The position numbers and the translations under genes were made by a program. The notes under the pieces are model-generated. The model did no database searches. It was not told the origin of the DNA and was given only the letters and a program-made list of their open reading frames with translations. Shown here one piece after another: positions 24,230 through 39,100 of a DNA stretch of 64,000 bases. The number at the start of each line of letters is the position of its first letter. Within the stretch, counting starts at the first letter, position 1. This DNA is from Myxocyprinus asiaticus (Eukaryota > Chordata > Actinopteri > Cypriniformes > Catostomidae), in the NCBI RefSeq assembly GCF_019703515.2, contig NC_059382.1:10054001-10118000 (forward strand). Reading direction: 5' to 3'.

Positions 24230-27200
24230 TATACACACATACATACATATACCAAATATCTCACATGGGTCAGATGTATTTAGATTGAGTGAAATCTCTC
24301 ATTGGGGTCTCAGATTTCACATTGTTTTCATTACATAACATTTTTAGTGATGCATAAACATCTCTTTGATGTCTATACACTCAACTGATGTAGGCAAACA
24401 TACAATGAACGGTGATGTACTTAAACCCAGTGTCCCCAAATGTATGACCATACATGGAAATCAATTATGTTTCACTAAACCGCAGAAATGTTTAGACATT
24501 TGCTGCTCTTTACACTATGCATTGTGTGGTCGTAATTCAACTCCTGTACAAACAATAGGCAGATGGTAATCTGAGCTGGATTTATGTCTGTTTTGGCGTG
24601 ACACACCACATTACTGTCTGAGGCAGACAGAGAAAATACAAATTTTTGGCACGTCTGGCTGTGATGTCCTCTCACCGTGTGTTTATGCCCTTTTTATTCA
24701 CATGAGCCACTCAATCACAGGCAAATATTTATCTCTCACTTAAGGACGTTAAATTTATACCAGGATGTGAGGTAGTATTCTACCACTAGTGACTGTAAAC
24801 TCTTTGAGCAAAACAAGTACAGCTTACACCTGTATCTAACACTGTTCGCTTGTGATCGGATCACCCGAGACAGATATTAAAGTTTAAGCGTGTAATTTTG
24901 TGTCATTAGCGTCAGAAAACGAAGTTGTGAAAAAATTACTGTTTTCAAAAAGGTTTCCTGAACAGTCCCTGTCTCCCATTGGTTGGCAAAACAGATAGTC
25001 CCGCCTCAAACGCAAGCCATTGGTTGAGACAATATATTTTTTTTTACCTTTAATACCTGGTTTAAATGGGGCCAATATATCAGATAGAGTTGCAGCGGTA
25101 TACCAGTTTCACGGTACACCACAGTATGAAAATTGACGGTTATCATACCATGTACATTTGCTTATCTAAGGTATTGAGAAAAAAAAAATGCAACCGGACG
25201 GAGAATCTCACCTGTGCGTGTGCATCTCCTTTCCTCCTCGACTGTCTGTCAGACTCGTCAACTTGCGCCACACACACACAAGCAGTGGAGAAAATGTCAG
25301 AGAGAAGCGAGGCGAGGGGGTCTGACATAAGTGAGTGTGTGTGTGAGTTAGAGCAGTGTTTCTCAACTGGTGGGTCGTGACCCAAAAGTGGGTTGCAGGT
25401 CTATTTGGACTGGGTTGCAGACAGCAGGGAAAGAACAATGCCATGGTTCTCCCATTGAAGATATTTCAGCGGCCGCCCAAGTGATAGACTATTTAGGACT
25501 GCTGAGGCAGATTTAATGATAATCTCGCAATCAGCTGAAGGCTTCTCATCTGCACTTTCGCACGAGTGTAACGGAACCAGCTCGCGATCATGATCTGCTC
25601 TGCTCTCTGGCGCATGCGTGCAACAACCGGGCTTCCCTCGATATTGCGGCGTGCAGACCTCAAAACTGATGTGACCAATTTCAATTCTAGTGAGACTTTT
25701 CTAGTTTAAAGTGTTACGGAGGAAGTCAAGTCGAACCTCTCAAACAGTAGGCAGCCCTGACATGCCAAACAGCATTGAGGAGGAAAAGAGCAAAAAAGTT
25801 TTCATTATACATCATCAGCTTTACAAAATTGTAAAAACTGTTATATTTTGACAAAATGTTATAGTTTCATATGAAATAATCTAAAGGTAGAATCTATTAG
25901 ACCTCATTTTATATCAACAGTGGCATTTTTCAAGATGTGTTTCAGCTAGTATTTATTTTTTCATAAATACTGTAATTTGTTATTATTATTACTATTATTT
26001 AAGACTAGCTACACTGACCTAACCATGGTAATGAGGAGCCTTTCCTCCTGTGTAATATGTATATTCTGTTTGAATGATGTTTGAAATTAGAAACAAACGG
26101 GATAATAATGGGCTCATATAAGTAAATATGCTCTTCAATTTTTAAAAGGGGAGAGAGAAAACTTCCTGTTGCTTTTGTTGTTGATGTCAACAACAAAAAT
26201 AATGTCACTTGATGCATGTCCTTATTCTTGAAAACCATGAACAAAACTATGCAACATAAAAGGAAATGCGACACAGGATACATTAAATACAGGTTATGTT
26301 TTTACTGCGGCAGGTCGCCACTTGATTTCCAATGTAAAATCTGGGTCCTGAAGCAAAACCAGTTGAGAACCACTGAGTTAAAAGTACAGACAGGAGCAGT
26401 CTGGCTGCGCTGTCGCGCATCTACAGTATATGTTAATTGTTATTAATCATAGGACATTACTTTAAAAGCTCACACAGCTGATGTTATTTTTCATTTTGTA
26501 GTTAATTTAACATGCTATACTAACATGTAAACTAACATGCTTTAAGTTATACAACATGTTATAGTTACATGCTATTTTTTTTATCATGTTTATTATTATA
26601 ATTCTGTTAACTTTATTTATTCTATTTATTTTCAAAAGGGAGACTTTTTTTTTTTACACATACTTCCATTTAAAAACAAAATGGTTTCAAGTTTCAATTA
26701 TAATAAAGCCTTTGTTCAACCAAAAAAAAATTGTAAAAAAATTGTGTAATACCGTATACCGTGATGTTTTCTGAGACGGTTATCTTACCATGAAAATCTC
26801 ATACCATTGCAACCCTAGTATCAGAGCATGTGTGCTAAAACAAAAGACCATGGATTCGATATAAATAGTTTTTCCATCGTCTAATCAGATACCAAAATGC
26901 TGTTAGCATGACACATCCTGTGTAGTGGTTTCCCCAGACAACAGACTCACCTTCATGTCTGTCATTTGTACATGATGGTAGCCTGTTTCCTCTTATAAGC
27001 AAGCTTGTCTGTTCTGACACAGTGGAATCAACAGTAGGAAAAAAAATAACCTGTTCCAAGAGGTGTCAATCAAACCCGTGTCCCCTCTGGTGTGGGTGAC
27101 TCAGCCAATGGAACTTTGTTTCTAGGCCATGAATTACTCCAGGTGTTTTCCATTCAGAGAATCATAGGTTTACAGTAATAGATTGTAAGCTTGCATTGCT

Positions 27201-30200
27201 GCTGTTTTCAGAGTCATCTAACAGCACCGTCTGGCTGATTCATACGGTATGCAATGTTCTGTGGAGTGGGCTGGCAGTGGTCAGTAAAAGAGTCTCACAG
27301 CCATTTCCTATGAATTGTCTTTCCTGGTCTTTATGCTGCCTGCTTAGCAAAGCCATTAAATACTCAGAGATAAGTAATGTGCAATGTTGCATCATGGAAA
27401 ACTTGTATCCTGATATCCATATAAGATTGTTTGTTATATCTGTAAGTAAAAGCCTTCTTCACCAGATTGCCAGCATCCTGGATATTGTTTATTTCTTTCA
27501 GTTTTTGAACTTATATTCTCTCCTTATGACTATGAATTCTGAAACCACTAAGGCCAGAAACATACTCTACAAAAGTATGCAAATACAGATGCAAATACTT
27601 GGCTAACACATGTGCCTGATCCCGTTTTACATAATGTGCGTTCTTGTGTTACTGTGGCGCTAACAAACCTCCATACTCAAGGGGGCGATAGAGTTACCTT
27701 CAAATGTCTGTGCCATCAAACCGGATGTGTTATTATTCATATTGCTAGCTATAAACATATTTACAAGATCTTGCCAAGCAAGATTCTCTTCAAAATGTTG
27801 CATTCTGACACATTTAGGAACGCAACGATGTGTGAAATCGAGCTTGCATAGATTAAAGCCTCTTTATTCACGTACATTTCAGATTTGACAAAAATTCAGT
27901 GAATTCAACTTTAAAGAGCTTTTGGAGGAATAGTTCACCCAAAAATGACAATTTTGTCTTCATTTACTCACCCTTGTGTAATTCCAAACCATTCTGACTT
28001 TATTTTCTTTGTTATGTGGAACACAATTTTATTTATATGTATATGTATAATTTTTAATTATTTATTTCATTATCTTGGTCCATAACTGGGAAACATTATC
28101 ACATGAGAACATTGTTTTTGGGCGAAACAACACAAGCTCCTTACAAAAAAATCTAGAGTTGCTGCAAACTTATTCAAACTCTTCATTGTCACAAAGGTTT
28201 GCTGCAAGTTCAGCAATACCGGTGTAGCGCTGTATACTTCTGGCAAACATTTGCAGTGAACAGCAAGCTCATTTGCATGTGAAAATAATGAGTGGCGAAT
28301 CTGTGGCAAGTTTGCCAGAACTGTAGATTTTTTGTAAGGGTATTGCTCATTAACGCGTAACAGACTTCAAGATTTTTACTGAAAATAACTTGAAAATAAA
28401 ATTTGGGTTGTTCCTCAGCAAAACCATTTTATGCCTTCTGAAGACTTGGAATACCATGCAAGAGTCTCATTGGACTGTTTTATGATACTTTTTAAACTTT
28501 AAAATGTGACACTGTCCACCAACATGATTACATGAGAAGTCGGCATGTTGTTTCTACAAGTTCTGGTACCCTAGGATTGGCCACATCTTGCTGACTCACC
28601 GACCAGCGGCATCTACTATTAGCAGAGGTGGAAAGTAACAAATTACAACTACTCTCGTTACAGTACTTGAGTACATTTTTCAGATTTTTCAACTTTTAAG
28701 TATAAATAAATAATAGTACTTTGAGTTGATTAAAAATGAAGTCTTCAACTTCACTACAATTATTTTTTACCACAATTACAAAGTACAAAAAAATATATAT
28801 ATAATATTTCTGAATTTTTGGGAAGAAGAAAGTTCTAAGCACCAAATCTGTTGGAAGCCTGCAGGGCACAGCATCATGAGCACAGCAGCAGCTTGCATAA
28901 ACTGCCTCCGGTGTCCTCTCTTCTCTAGCTTCTTCAAGACTTTCTGCCCTGTCACTATACAAGAACTATAATACTGTGATTTTCTACATATTTCATTTTA
29001 TTCTGGAAAGGAGCCATTCATTCAGGTATGAGGGAACAGTCTGAACACGTTTAACCACTGATCAAGCTTCACTTGTTTTTAAGGTATGTTTTAACTGTCT
29101 CAAACATTAACACAATGTAGTTTGACATATGAGGGAATACCTTGTATACTTGTTACTATGTCTAAAACAAACTTTTTATATACCTTATAAAGATACAGTG
29201 CCAATAGTGTCGGAAATTAACGGGGACTCTGGGCAAAAATGGCACCGAAATTGACAAAAATATCCCAGAAATTCAAAATATGGGGGCAAAAAAAAATGCC
29301 CACGCAATGTGTTCATGTTTTATTAATATCTCATATAGTTACAATTACATACATTGTGATCTTTTGACTTTTCACTGAACATAATTTTTTTTTCCCACCG
29401 TCCGCTTCTATCAATCCGCATCAGTTTGGTATTTTACTCCCGCGTTAAATTCCATAACCATTTGCCCCTCTCGTTCAAAATAAATTGTTCTAGCGGGTAA
29501 CACTCTTGCTCACGGTGCTGTACTGTACTTCCCTGTACTGCTGTTTATCTCTCTAAAAAGCCTCACCTGCTAGAGGCCAAAAGTGCGCAAGGGAAAGAAG
29601 GTATGAGAAATCACAAAACATAATGTGAACAAATGCTACAATTTACGTAAAAATCTCAATATTAAAAACCATAATGTTAATTAAGACTTTATTATTACAA
29701 CTGTAATACAGTAATACATATAGTTTTTTCAGCTGGCATATAGTAGTTGATAACAGTTTGCTTAATCTCATTCCATTGGATAATTGCTGCAATATCATAG
29801 TGGTTAAATTTCCTCTATGATATTGCATTATATTAGTTTTGTACAGTATGTTAACTTAATAGCCAAAATACTTGGACATACATGAATGAGAATAAACCTG
29901 AAATAGGAATGCGTTTCAGTCACAATGCACATTATGTAGTTTAGAGACGATTAAGAGACATTTAGAATGTTACAAATAGCTATTTCTATTTAAATATTTT
30001 GTATTCTTAATTTTCTGTTTGTCCAAAAATCCTCCTGCAGCAATGCAGGTCTTTGGCATTAAGAACCTGCTTGTTTAGGACTTGTGAAGAGTCTGTGATT
30101 TACTTGTCTTTTTGTTGTGCATCTGGCCATCTATTTCCCTCTCTATCCTGGTTAAGGATTCTTTTTTTCAAAACAGTAATGTGGAATAGCCTTCATCTCT

Positions 30201-33129
30201 CTAAAACAATAGACTTTAGGAAAAAAGAATTTCAGGAGAAATTGGTTTCTTTTTGCCCACATTTAAAACCAAAATTTGGCTTGCAAGTGTTAATCAATGT
30301 GTAAGAACTCAATAGCAAATGGGGAAAAATCCTCAGCAAATGGGGGGAAAAAACCCTCAGCAAATGGGGAAAAACCCACTGTATTGTGATTTCAGCATGG
30401 TAGCGCAACCATTTTAATTTGTTCTAATAAGAAAATTTTCTTGGACCAAATTAGCACTTTAGAATGCTCTTCTAAACGGGTAAAGAATTTAATAAATATC
30501 ACTTAAAACTTGATTCAAATCTTGATAACAGGTAATTAATGATTTTGGCAGTATTTTTGATCAATTTAATGCATCCTTGGTGAAAGCACAAGTTTCTTTC
30601 AAGAACAAAAATCTCTGTGTTCTAGAAATGGAAGCATATATACTATATATAATTTTCATAAAGTAACTTGTAATGCAATTACTTGAGTAGTTTTTCAGCA
30701 AGTGACTTATACTCTTACTTGAGTCATAATAGTTCTTGTACTTAAGTGAATTTTCTTCAGTAGCAGTACTTTTAAGTTAAAAAAAAAAAAAAAACCCACC
30801 CACTCTTTCTACTACTGACTATTAGACATTTTTATATTGGCTCCAGTGTGTTTAACCTCCCATGTGGCACAACCGGAAGCAAGTTTGCATCAGCAGCGTG
30901 GGAGACCCAGGTTCTGATCCCACTTTGAAACCAGGAAATAATCGCGTTCCTGTACTCGGTGACTAGTGCAATTCAGAAGTTGCATCTTACCTGTCAGCAA
31001 TTAACAAGGAGCAAGAGTGAACCTAAATGCAATATTTAATGAATACAAATTTACAAATACAACTAACACAAGGCTTGATGAACAAAGGCACTTCTTAGAT
31101 CAATGCTACAATGGACAAGACTAGACAATGAATGAGGAAACAAGGAACAACTGTGAACACTGATGGGGAACAGGTGAATCTAATGATGATGATGCTTGCT
31201 GGGAATTGTAGTGTGGGGAACAACTACAACATAAAAGGTCCATGAAGGGGTTAAACTAAGAGTCCATGAACATGAAGGAAAGATGAGATGAAGGGATATG
31301 ACATTACCCTCTAACATTAAATTTTTACTCCACTGATGGTTAGGTTTTGGTTTGGGGTTTGGATTTGGGGGTAGAGTTTATAAAATATGCATTCCTCTTC
31401 ACTGTATTACAGCCTGTACAGCTGAAAAAATATTGCTTCACAACTCACTTTGGGGCGCCCCTCCGTGGATAATACACCCAGAAAATAGAGCTCACACGTG
31501 CCCATAACCCTTACGACATTTACCGCTTTAGCCACTGGGGGGAGTGTTTAGCATTTCAGTCAGCACATTTTAAACAATTACATTTACATTTATGCATTTG
31601 GCAGACACTTTTATCCAAAGTGACTTACAGTGCATTTATTACAGGGACAATCCCCCTGGAGCAACCTGGAGTTAAGTGCCTTGCTCAAGGACACAATGGT
31701 GATGGCTGTGGGGACTGAACCAGCAACCGTAAGATTACCAGTTATGTGCTTTAGCCCTACGCCATCACCACTCCAATTATTAGCATTTTAGATAATACTT
31801 GTAAATGTTTTGGATAGTCTTGCCTATAAGTAAATTTTATGTTAGCAGTTGTGCTTTTTGGATATTTTAATGATCTTATGTATTGTATGTATGTTGTTGG
31901 CATTAAGGAGGTTGTTGTCCTTTTGTTCTTAAGTGACTTGCCTGGTTAAATTAAGGTTAAAATAAAAGCGCATACCAATTTTAGCTAAAGAAAAGTCAAC
32001 TTACTCTTTCCGATTTCACTGTGAGATCAGTCTGTATCCACTGCCATTGTATTGAAAAGATGGACAGAGATATTCATTTAAACATATCCTTTTATGTTTC
32101 CAATATGAAAGACAGTCAAATGGGTATGGAACAACTTGAGGGTGAGTAAATTATGACAAAATTTCCATTTTTGTATGAACTATTCCTTTTAAATACTGTC
32201 TCTATTAGCAGTAATATGTCTTGTATAGCAACTAATATATGATCAACTGGTCCATAAATATGTTAAAGTGAAACTCAGTCAAGGCTCAAGCAGACAACAA
32301 AGATGGTCTTTGGAGTTCTGTGGAATGTTTGGTGGCATTTTGTTGGCGACTGTCTTTTGTCTTCTTTATTTATTGTTTAATCCCAGTGCAGAGGCCACAG
32401 CCCACATGAGTCTTCTCATCAGGCTTTGGGTCACATTGCTAATGTACAGTATGTACTAGTAAGTGGGCAGCAAAGTTTTAGCCAACACCAGTTAATGTGT
32501 TAAAGTGTGCATGCCGCATTGGATGCCATATCTCCCCCAGTGAATTTCTGCTAGTGGCAGCCTGCTTGTGATGTCACATTTTCCCTAAGCCTGCGTCTTT
32601 CCATTGTCTTGTATGGCATTGCAGGCATTTTGATCATCTTGGTTTTCCCAGCCCATCCTCCTTCCCCTTTTCCCAGCAAGAGGCAAATGTTTTGCCCTGC
32701 GTCTGTAACATTTATATGGGATGGGGGCAGGCGAAGATCTTACTAACAACAATGTGGTTACCCTCGCTATAAAACTCAAAGAGGGGAGACATCCTGGAGT
32801 CTTTACTAGGTGGACTTGGTTGTGATTTTAGGAGTCTGACAGGATCGGTAGGGGGTTGATTACATCATAAGATGGCAAGAAAAGGAAATCCCACATTGCC
32901 AGCGTTCTGCCACTTGGAGGGTGGCTGAAAGGGCAGTGCCAAGAATTGTGCGAGAGAGGGAGTGAGTTGTAATGATTTAAGTAGAAGAGAGAAGCGAGAG
33001 GAATGGAGGGGGTAGATACTGAAAGGGGGCTTGGACCTGAGAACCAATGAGAGGAGAGGAACTGGGGTGTAGGAATAAATCAAAGATAGAGAGAGTTAAA
33101 AATAAAGGGGAGGGCAAGTAGGAAGTGAC

Positions 33130-33162
<33 letters not shown>

Positions 33163-36100
33163 AAAGCTAAAGAGGAGAGACAAGCAGAAGAGGAGAGAGC
33201 TCTTTCACAGAGAGGGCAGCTTTTCGAGAAAAGATGTTTGAAGAAGTTGAGATTCTGGTTTAAACATTTACTGAGGTGTTTTTCTTCACAATGAAAGTGT
33301 CTCGTAAGTAAATTTAAAACTTTTAAAACACAGTTAACACTTTAATGCATTTAACCCTCATGTTCTGTTGAGATTGACTTTAGTGATATGTTTAGGCCAG
33401 GGTTTAAGACCCCAATTAATGTATATGTAATAATAATAATAGTAATTTTAATTATTTTATTTTACCTTCAAATTCTTTTAGTAACTTATCAAAATTATTT
33501 AGTATTGAAACTTTATCCCTCAGTTTTACCACAAAGTAGATGCAGACATTTCTGTAAATCAATTCATTTTTCGGTCATTAAATTGTATCGGCTACCGACC
33601 AGACCACCTAGGTCTCTAGAAATCAGTCAACATGTTAACATGTACTTTAGAACTTCAATTTCAGTTGGACTAAAACAATAATTCATATTTTTTAAATGTC
33701 ATGTAAATGCTTTAATGTGATTAAAATTGTACCAGTCTGATTTTGCGAAGTCGGACTAGACCAACAGACCTAGATAATGCGATTGAAGCTCGACTTTGAC
33801 CAGTATGAATACACATTAATCAGACCACAGCTGGCCTCGCCATTGTGCATGTATGTCCTGAAAGACAGGTGATGCTTAATGTTAATTTAACCTGCCGAAT
33901 TTGATGTCCTTCCTTCAAATATTCAATAAAGCATTGTGTATACTTGGACACAGATGAAGACTGTAACTCGACTATGCATAACCATGCTGTAGCTAAATTA
34001 TAACTGCGCATGTAAACGTACTGAGTATCAGCATTGGCCATTGAAAAACCCATATCGGTGGACCACTATACAGCGTGATGTAACATGCTTAGGTAGCAAC
34101 CATTTAAAAATAGGTCTGTACAATCAAGCTGTTTGTAGTTCCATGACATATTCATGATCAATTCTAGTAAAGTTTCTGTTTAGGGTCAAATTGTCATACA
34201 ATTTAACACATTGTAGAAAATACAATAAAATAAATCAAAATAAACAACTGGCAGCAATGTACACCAATTAAAGATCTAACTTGTGAAAATTTGTTGCAAT
34301 TATTACATTTTATTAATTTTATTTACTACTACATTTTTTATTATATGTAATAAAAAAAATATATATGTGGGGTTTCTGAGACCCCAAATACAAGCAGTGT
34401 AAAATTATTCATGAAGGATGGTTGAAGCATGATATCAAGTTGAAATTTTGCTTACAATCAGTTTTCATAAATTTAGGAAAAGTGATGAAGTATCAAGCCG
34501 AAAAATGAAAATTCTCCATTGAAAACAAATGGGAATGTTAGGCAGAATGTTAACTTCAGTATTTCACTTTGATAGCACCTACATTGAAAGTGAATGATGA
34601 CTAAAGCTAAGTAACTTCCTAACATCTCCTAATGTGTTCCACAGAAGAGTGAAAGTCTAACAGCATCAAAATAACATGAGGGTGAGAAAATTATAACAGC
34701 ATTTTCATTTTTTGGTGAACTATCCTTTTAATTACGTTTTTCAAGTCCTTAAAATGTCCTTGAACAGAACATGAGGATCAAAATGTTTGTTTTCCCCTAC
34801 GTTGTTATATTTGCAGCAATATTGCTGGTGAATGTTTGACATTGTATTTTCGAACAGTAAAGTACCATTGCAAAAAACGTGGTAGAATGTATGATGACTC
34901 TTGGATCACTGCCAATGTCCACACATCTGTGGAATCTAAACACTGTGATAGATATCTTTAACTTGTAACAACTCGCCTACTGTAAGTGCCAACGTGTGCC
35001 ATGGCAGTCCTTGAGGAACAGCTTCCCGCCTCCTTTTACTTAAGGTTATTCAGCACGAAAAAGAAGGTGTCTCATTCTGTGGGCAAACTGCCACTCTCAT
35101 ATTTAGTGACACTCTACTATTGGCATTCTAAACCATTTTATGTGCACAGTACTGTTTATGAAGGCATTGTTGTGACAGTCATTGTACACTGCACGAAGTT
35201 TGGGAGTTGCATTGATGGCGGCATTTAGTCGCATTTAGTGAGAGTTCCCCCCTGGCGCAGAGCCAGAAGTGGAGCTCTTTATCTTTCCGATTCCATGAGA
35301 GAAAAACTATGACGGAAAAGACACAATTCGAGACATCTCAGGATACCGTGATGGAATGCTGTGTAACATGGAATTCCCAGCTTGGGTTTCAGGCTGCCAC
35401 CGCAGCTGACATTGATAAGAAATATCTCCAGTGCTACAATAGGATGCCCACAGCACTCCTGGGAATGGAGGCTTAGTCGCAAAGGATGTTCCCTCAACTT
35501 TTGCTGAACCAGGTGAATGGGACCTCGGTGTTCCCTCTCATTCTGAAAGCACAGCAGGTATATGAGGCATCACATGCTGCTCCCCACATTGTGTTGTAAC
35601 ACTGTGTTATGAGAGTGTTAGTAGTAGACTGATATATCGGCCAGGCTGATTAAGTGGCTGATATTTGACATTTTTTTGAGATGACCGGAATTGGCCGATA
35701 ACTGTGTCTGTTTGGCCGATAAATAGTTGAAATAGATTAAAGTGTTAATCCCTGTTTTTTGTTTTGCTTTGCTTTGTTTTTGGTTTGTTTTGTTTTTGTT
35801 TATACATTTGTTATTTGTTTGTGGTATTGTCAGTTGTATGTCACATGGTTTCTAATTCTTACCTAAGATGTTGTATGGCAACTATTGTAATTCATCAAGC
35901 AAGTTAGAAATTTTTATTTATCTTGTATCGATTTTTTACTAATCTATAACACAGGTCTGCTTTGCAAAATAAATTAATAATACAATAGATTAAGGTTATT
36001 CAAGTAAATATTGTGTAAAATAATTCTGTTTTGCTTTCATTAAATTGTATCAACTTTCATTAAATTGTATCGGCTACCGACCAGACCACCTAGGTCTCTA

Positions 36101-39100
36101 GAAATCGGTCAACATGTTAACATGTACTTTAGAACTTCAATTTCAGTTGGACTAAAACAATAATTCATATTTTTTAAATGTCATGTAAACGCTTTAGTGT
36201 GACTAAAATTGTACCAGTCTGATTTTGCGAAGTCGGACTAGACCAACAGACCTAGATAATGCGATTGAAGCTCGACTTTGACCAGTATGAATACACATTA
36301 ATCAGACCACAGCTGGCCTCGCCATTGTGCATGTATATCCTGAAAGACAGGTGATGCTTAATGTTAATTTAACCTGCCGTATTTGATGTCCTTCCTTCAA
36401 ATATTCAATAAAGCATTGTGTATACTTGGACACAGATGAAGACTGTAGCTCGACTATGCATAATCCTGCTGTAGCTAAATTATAACTGTGCATGTAAACG
36501 TACTGAGTATCAGCATTGGCCAATGAAAAACCCATATTGGTGGAACACTATACAGCGTGATGTAACATGCTTAGGTAGCAACCATGTAAAAATAGGTCTG
36601 TACAATCAAGCTGTTTGTAGTTCCATGACATATTATGGGCTTTGAAGTTTAAAGGCATTTGGTTTGCCAATAATTGCAGAAATAAATATGTCTAGTATAA
36701 GTCAATAAAATTGCTGGTTACATTTGTTTACATCTGTCTGATAAAGCCCTGAGATTTCTGTGATCATTACTGCTATAGTTGTACCGAGTTCCTATAGGCT
36801 AAATTTGAGGGTTTCGTGACACAGTCATAAAGAACAGTCAATCTGCATATCTGTTGACGCCTGAAGTATTTAGTCCCTCTCAAAGGGGTTGTATAGACAG
36901 AACAAACCTAATTGTTCAGGAAAGGAGTTTACACAAAAGCCAGGTAACTTTAGCAAGGCGGAGGCTGCGCAAAAATTCTCACCCAGGTTATCAGTGTCAC
37001 TGTCGTTGCGATGAATGGAAACCCAGATGCGATTAACTCTCTGACGCAGTTACTCCTCGGTAGGTCAGGCATGTGGTGGACCCACTCACAGAACACCCTT
37101 TGGGGCGTCACTTGAATTGTCAAGCGGGCTGGCATAGGATTCAGGCCCTGTTGGGACTTTAGTTGTATTGAAGTTGAGTTGTGTTGCATCATTGTACTTC
37201 ACAGAAATCTCTGCTGTATTGCTGAGTTGGGCGAGAATGATTTATATGGTTGTTAAGGATTATTTACTGTAGTTTAGGATTCAGGAGTCAGATGTTAAGA
37301 TAACATTTTCTGTGAAACCAGACAGTTTTGGAACCTTCCAAGGTCACAAATACCTTTGGTTTGCCCGATGAGGACTGTAAGGCTGCTTTGGAATTATCTC
37401 TGTTGTGAAAAGCACTATACAAATAAATTTTAATCAAATTCAATGTTTCTTTAAGAATTATTTGGTAATTATATGGTATTGAATTGCGTAACAGTTACAT
37501 TTGGAGATGTCTTCACCAGATCTGTTGACAATGAACTTGAGGAACTGTATACCTTCTTGAAATGTGATGCATTCTTAAGCAGTGGAAAGTATGTGCTAGT
37601 TATTGTATTGCAAATATCAGATTTTGCTGTTTCAAGTCAAAACAGACTTAAATTCCCCTCTCTGGCTGGCAGTATTACATTTAGTTTTGATGTTGCGTAA
37701 GTTTTGTGATGCCAGCTTACGATGCACATGTTTTTGCAGACTTGTTCGTGTAGTGTCACCTTAACTGTGTACCCCAGAATAATATATTAGTGTTCAAAGG
37801 TTGCCCGTTCATAGCTCTGACTCAATGAGTTCTCAGTTATATTTAATTTAAGTATATACAGTGGTGTGAAAAAGTGTTTGCCCCCTTCCTGATTTCTTAT
37901 TTTTTTGCATGTTTGTCACACTTAAATGTTTCAGATCATCAAACAAGTTTAAATATTTGTCAAAGATAACACAAGTAAACACAAAATGCAGTTTTTAAAT
38001 GAAGGTTGTTATTATTAAGGGAAAACAAATTCCAAACCTACATGGCCCTGTGTGAAAAAGTGATTGCCCCCTAAACCTAATAACTGGTTGGGCCACCCTT
38101 AGCAGCAACAACTGCAATCAAGCGTTTGCGATAACTTGCAATGAGTCTTTTACAGCGCTGTGGAGGAATTTTGGCCCACTCATCTTTGCAGAATTGTTGT
38201 AATTCAGCCACATTGGAGGGTTTTCGAGCATGAACTGCCTTTTTAAGGTCATGCCACAGCATCTCAATAGGATTCAGGTCAGGACTTTGACTAGGCCATT
38301 CCAAAGTCTTCATTTTGTTTTTCTTCAGCCATTCAGAGGTGGACTTGCTGGTGTGTTTTGGATCATTGTCCTGCTGCAGAACCCAAGTTCGTTTCAGCTT
38401 GAGGTCACGAACAGATGGCCGGACATTCTCCTTCAGGATTTTTTGGTAGACAGCAGAATTCATGGTTCCATTTATCACAGCAAGTCTTCCAGGTCCTGAA
38501 GCAGCAAAACAGCCACAGACCATCACACTACCACCACCATATTTTACTGTTGGTATGATGTTTTTTTTCTGAAATGCGGTGTTACTTTTACGCCAGATGC
38601 AATGGGACACACACCTTCCAAAATGTTCAACTTTTGTCTCGTCAGTCCACAGAGTATTTTCCCAAAAGTCTTGGGGATCATCAAGATGTTTTCTGGCAAA
38701 AATTAGACAAGCCTTAATGTTCTTTTTGCTCAGCAGTGGTTTTCGTCTTGGAACTCTGCCATGCAGGCCATTTTTGCCCAGTCTCTTTCTTATGGTGGAG
38801 TCATGAACACTGACCTTAACTGAGGCAAGTGAGGCCTGCAGTTCTTTGGATGTTGTTGTGGGGTCTTTTGTGACCTCTTGGATGAGTCGTCGCTGCGCTC
38901 TTGGGGTAATTTTGGTCGGCCAGCCACTCCTGGGAAGGTTCACCACTGTTCCATGTTTTCGCCATTTGTGGATAATGGCTCTCACTGTGGTTCTCTGGAG
39001 TCCCAAAGCTTTAGAAATGGCTTTATAACCTTTTCCAGACTGATAGATCTCAATTACTTTCTTTCTCATTTGTTCCTGAATTTCTTTGGATCTCGGCATG

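Noticed and set aside
24143..24236. Replication origin or matrix attachment from the long AT tract
   Set aside because: A simple AT microsatellite explains it; no other supporting signal.
27196..27606. 136-codon plus-strand frame
   Set aside because: No domain resemblance, no flanking splice sites compatible with stard13, and ordinary intron composition.
33576..36634. The 577-bp repeats as LTRs of one retroelement
   Set aside because: The ends are not TG...CA, no primer-binding site or purine tract is adjacent, and the 1.9-kb spacer has no gag or pol trace.
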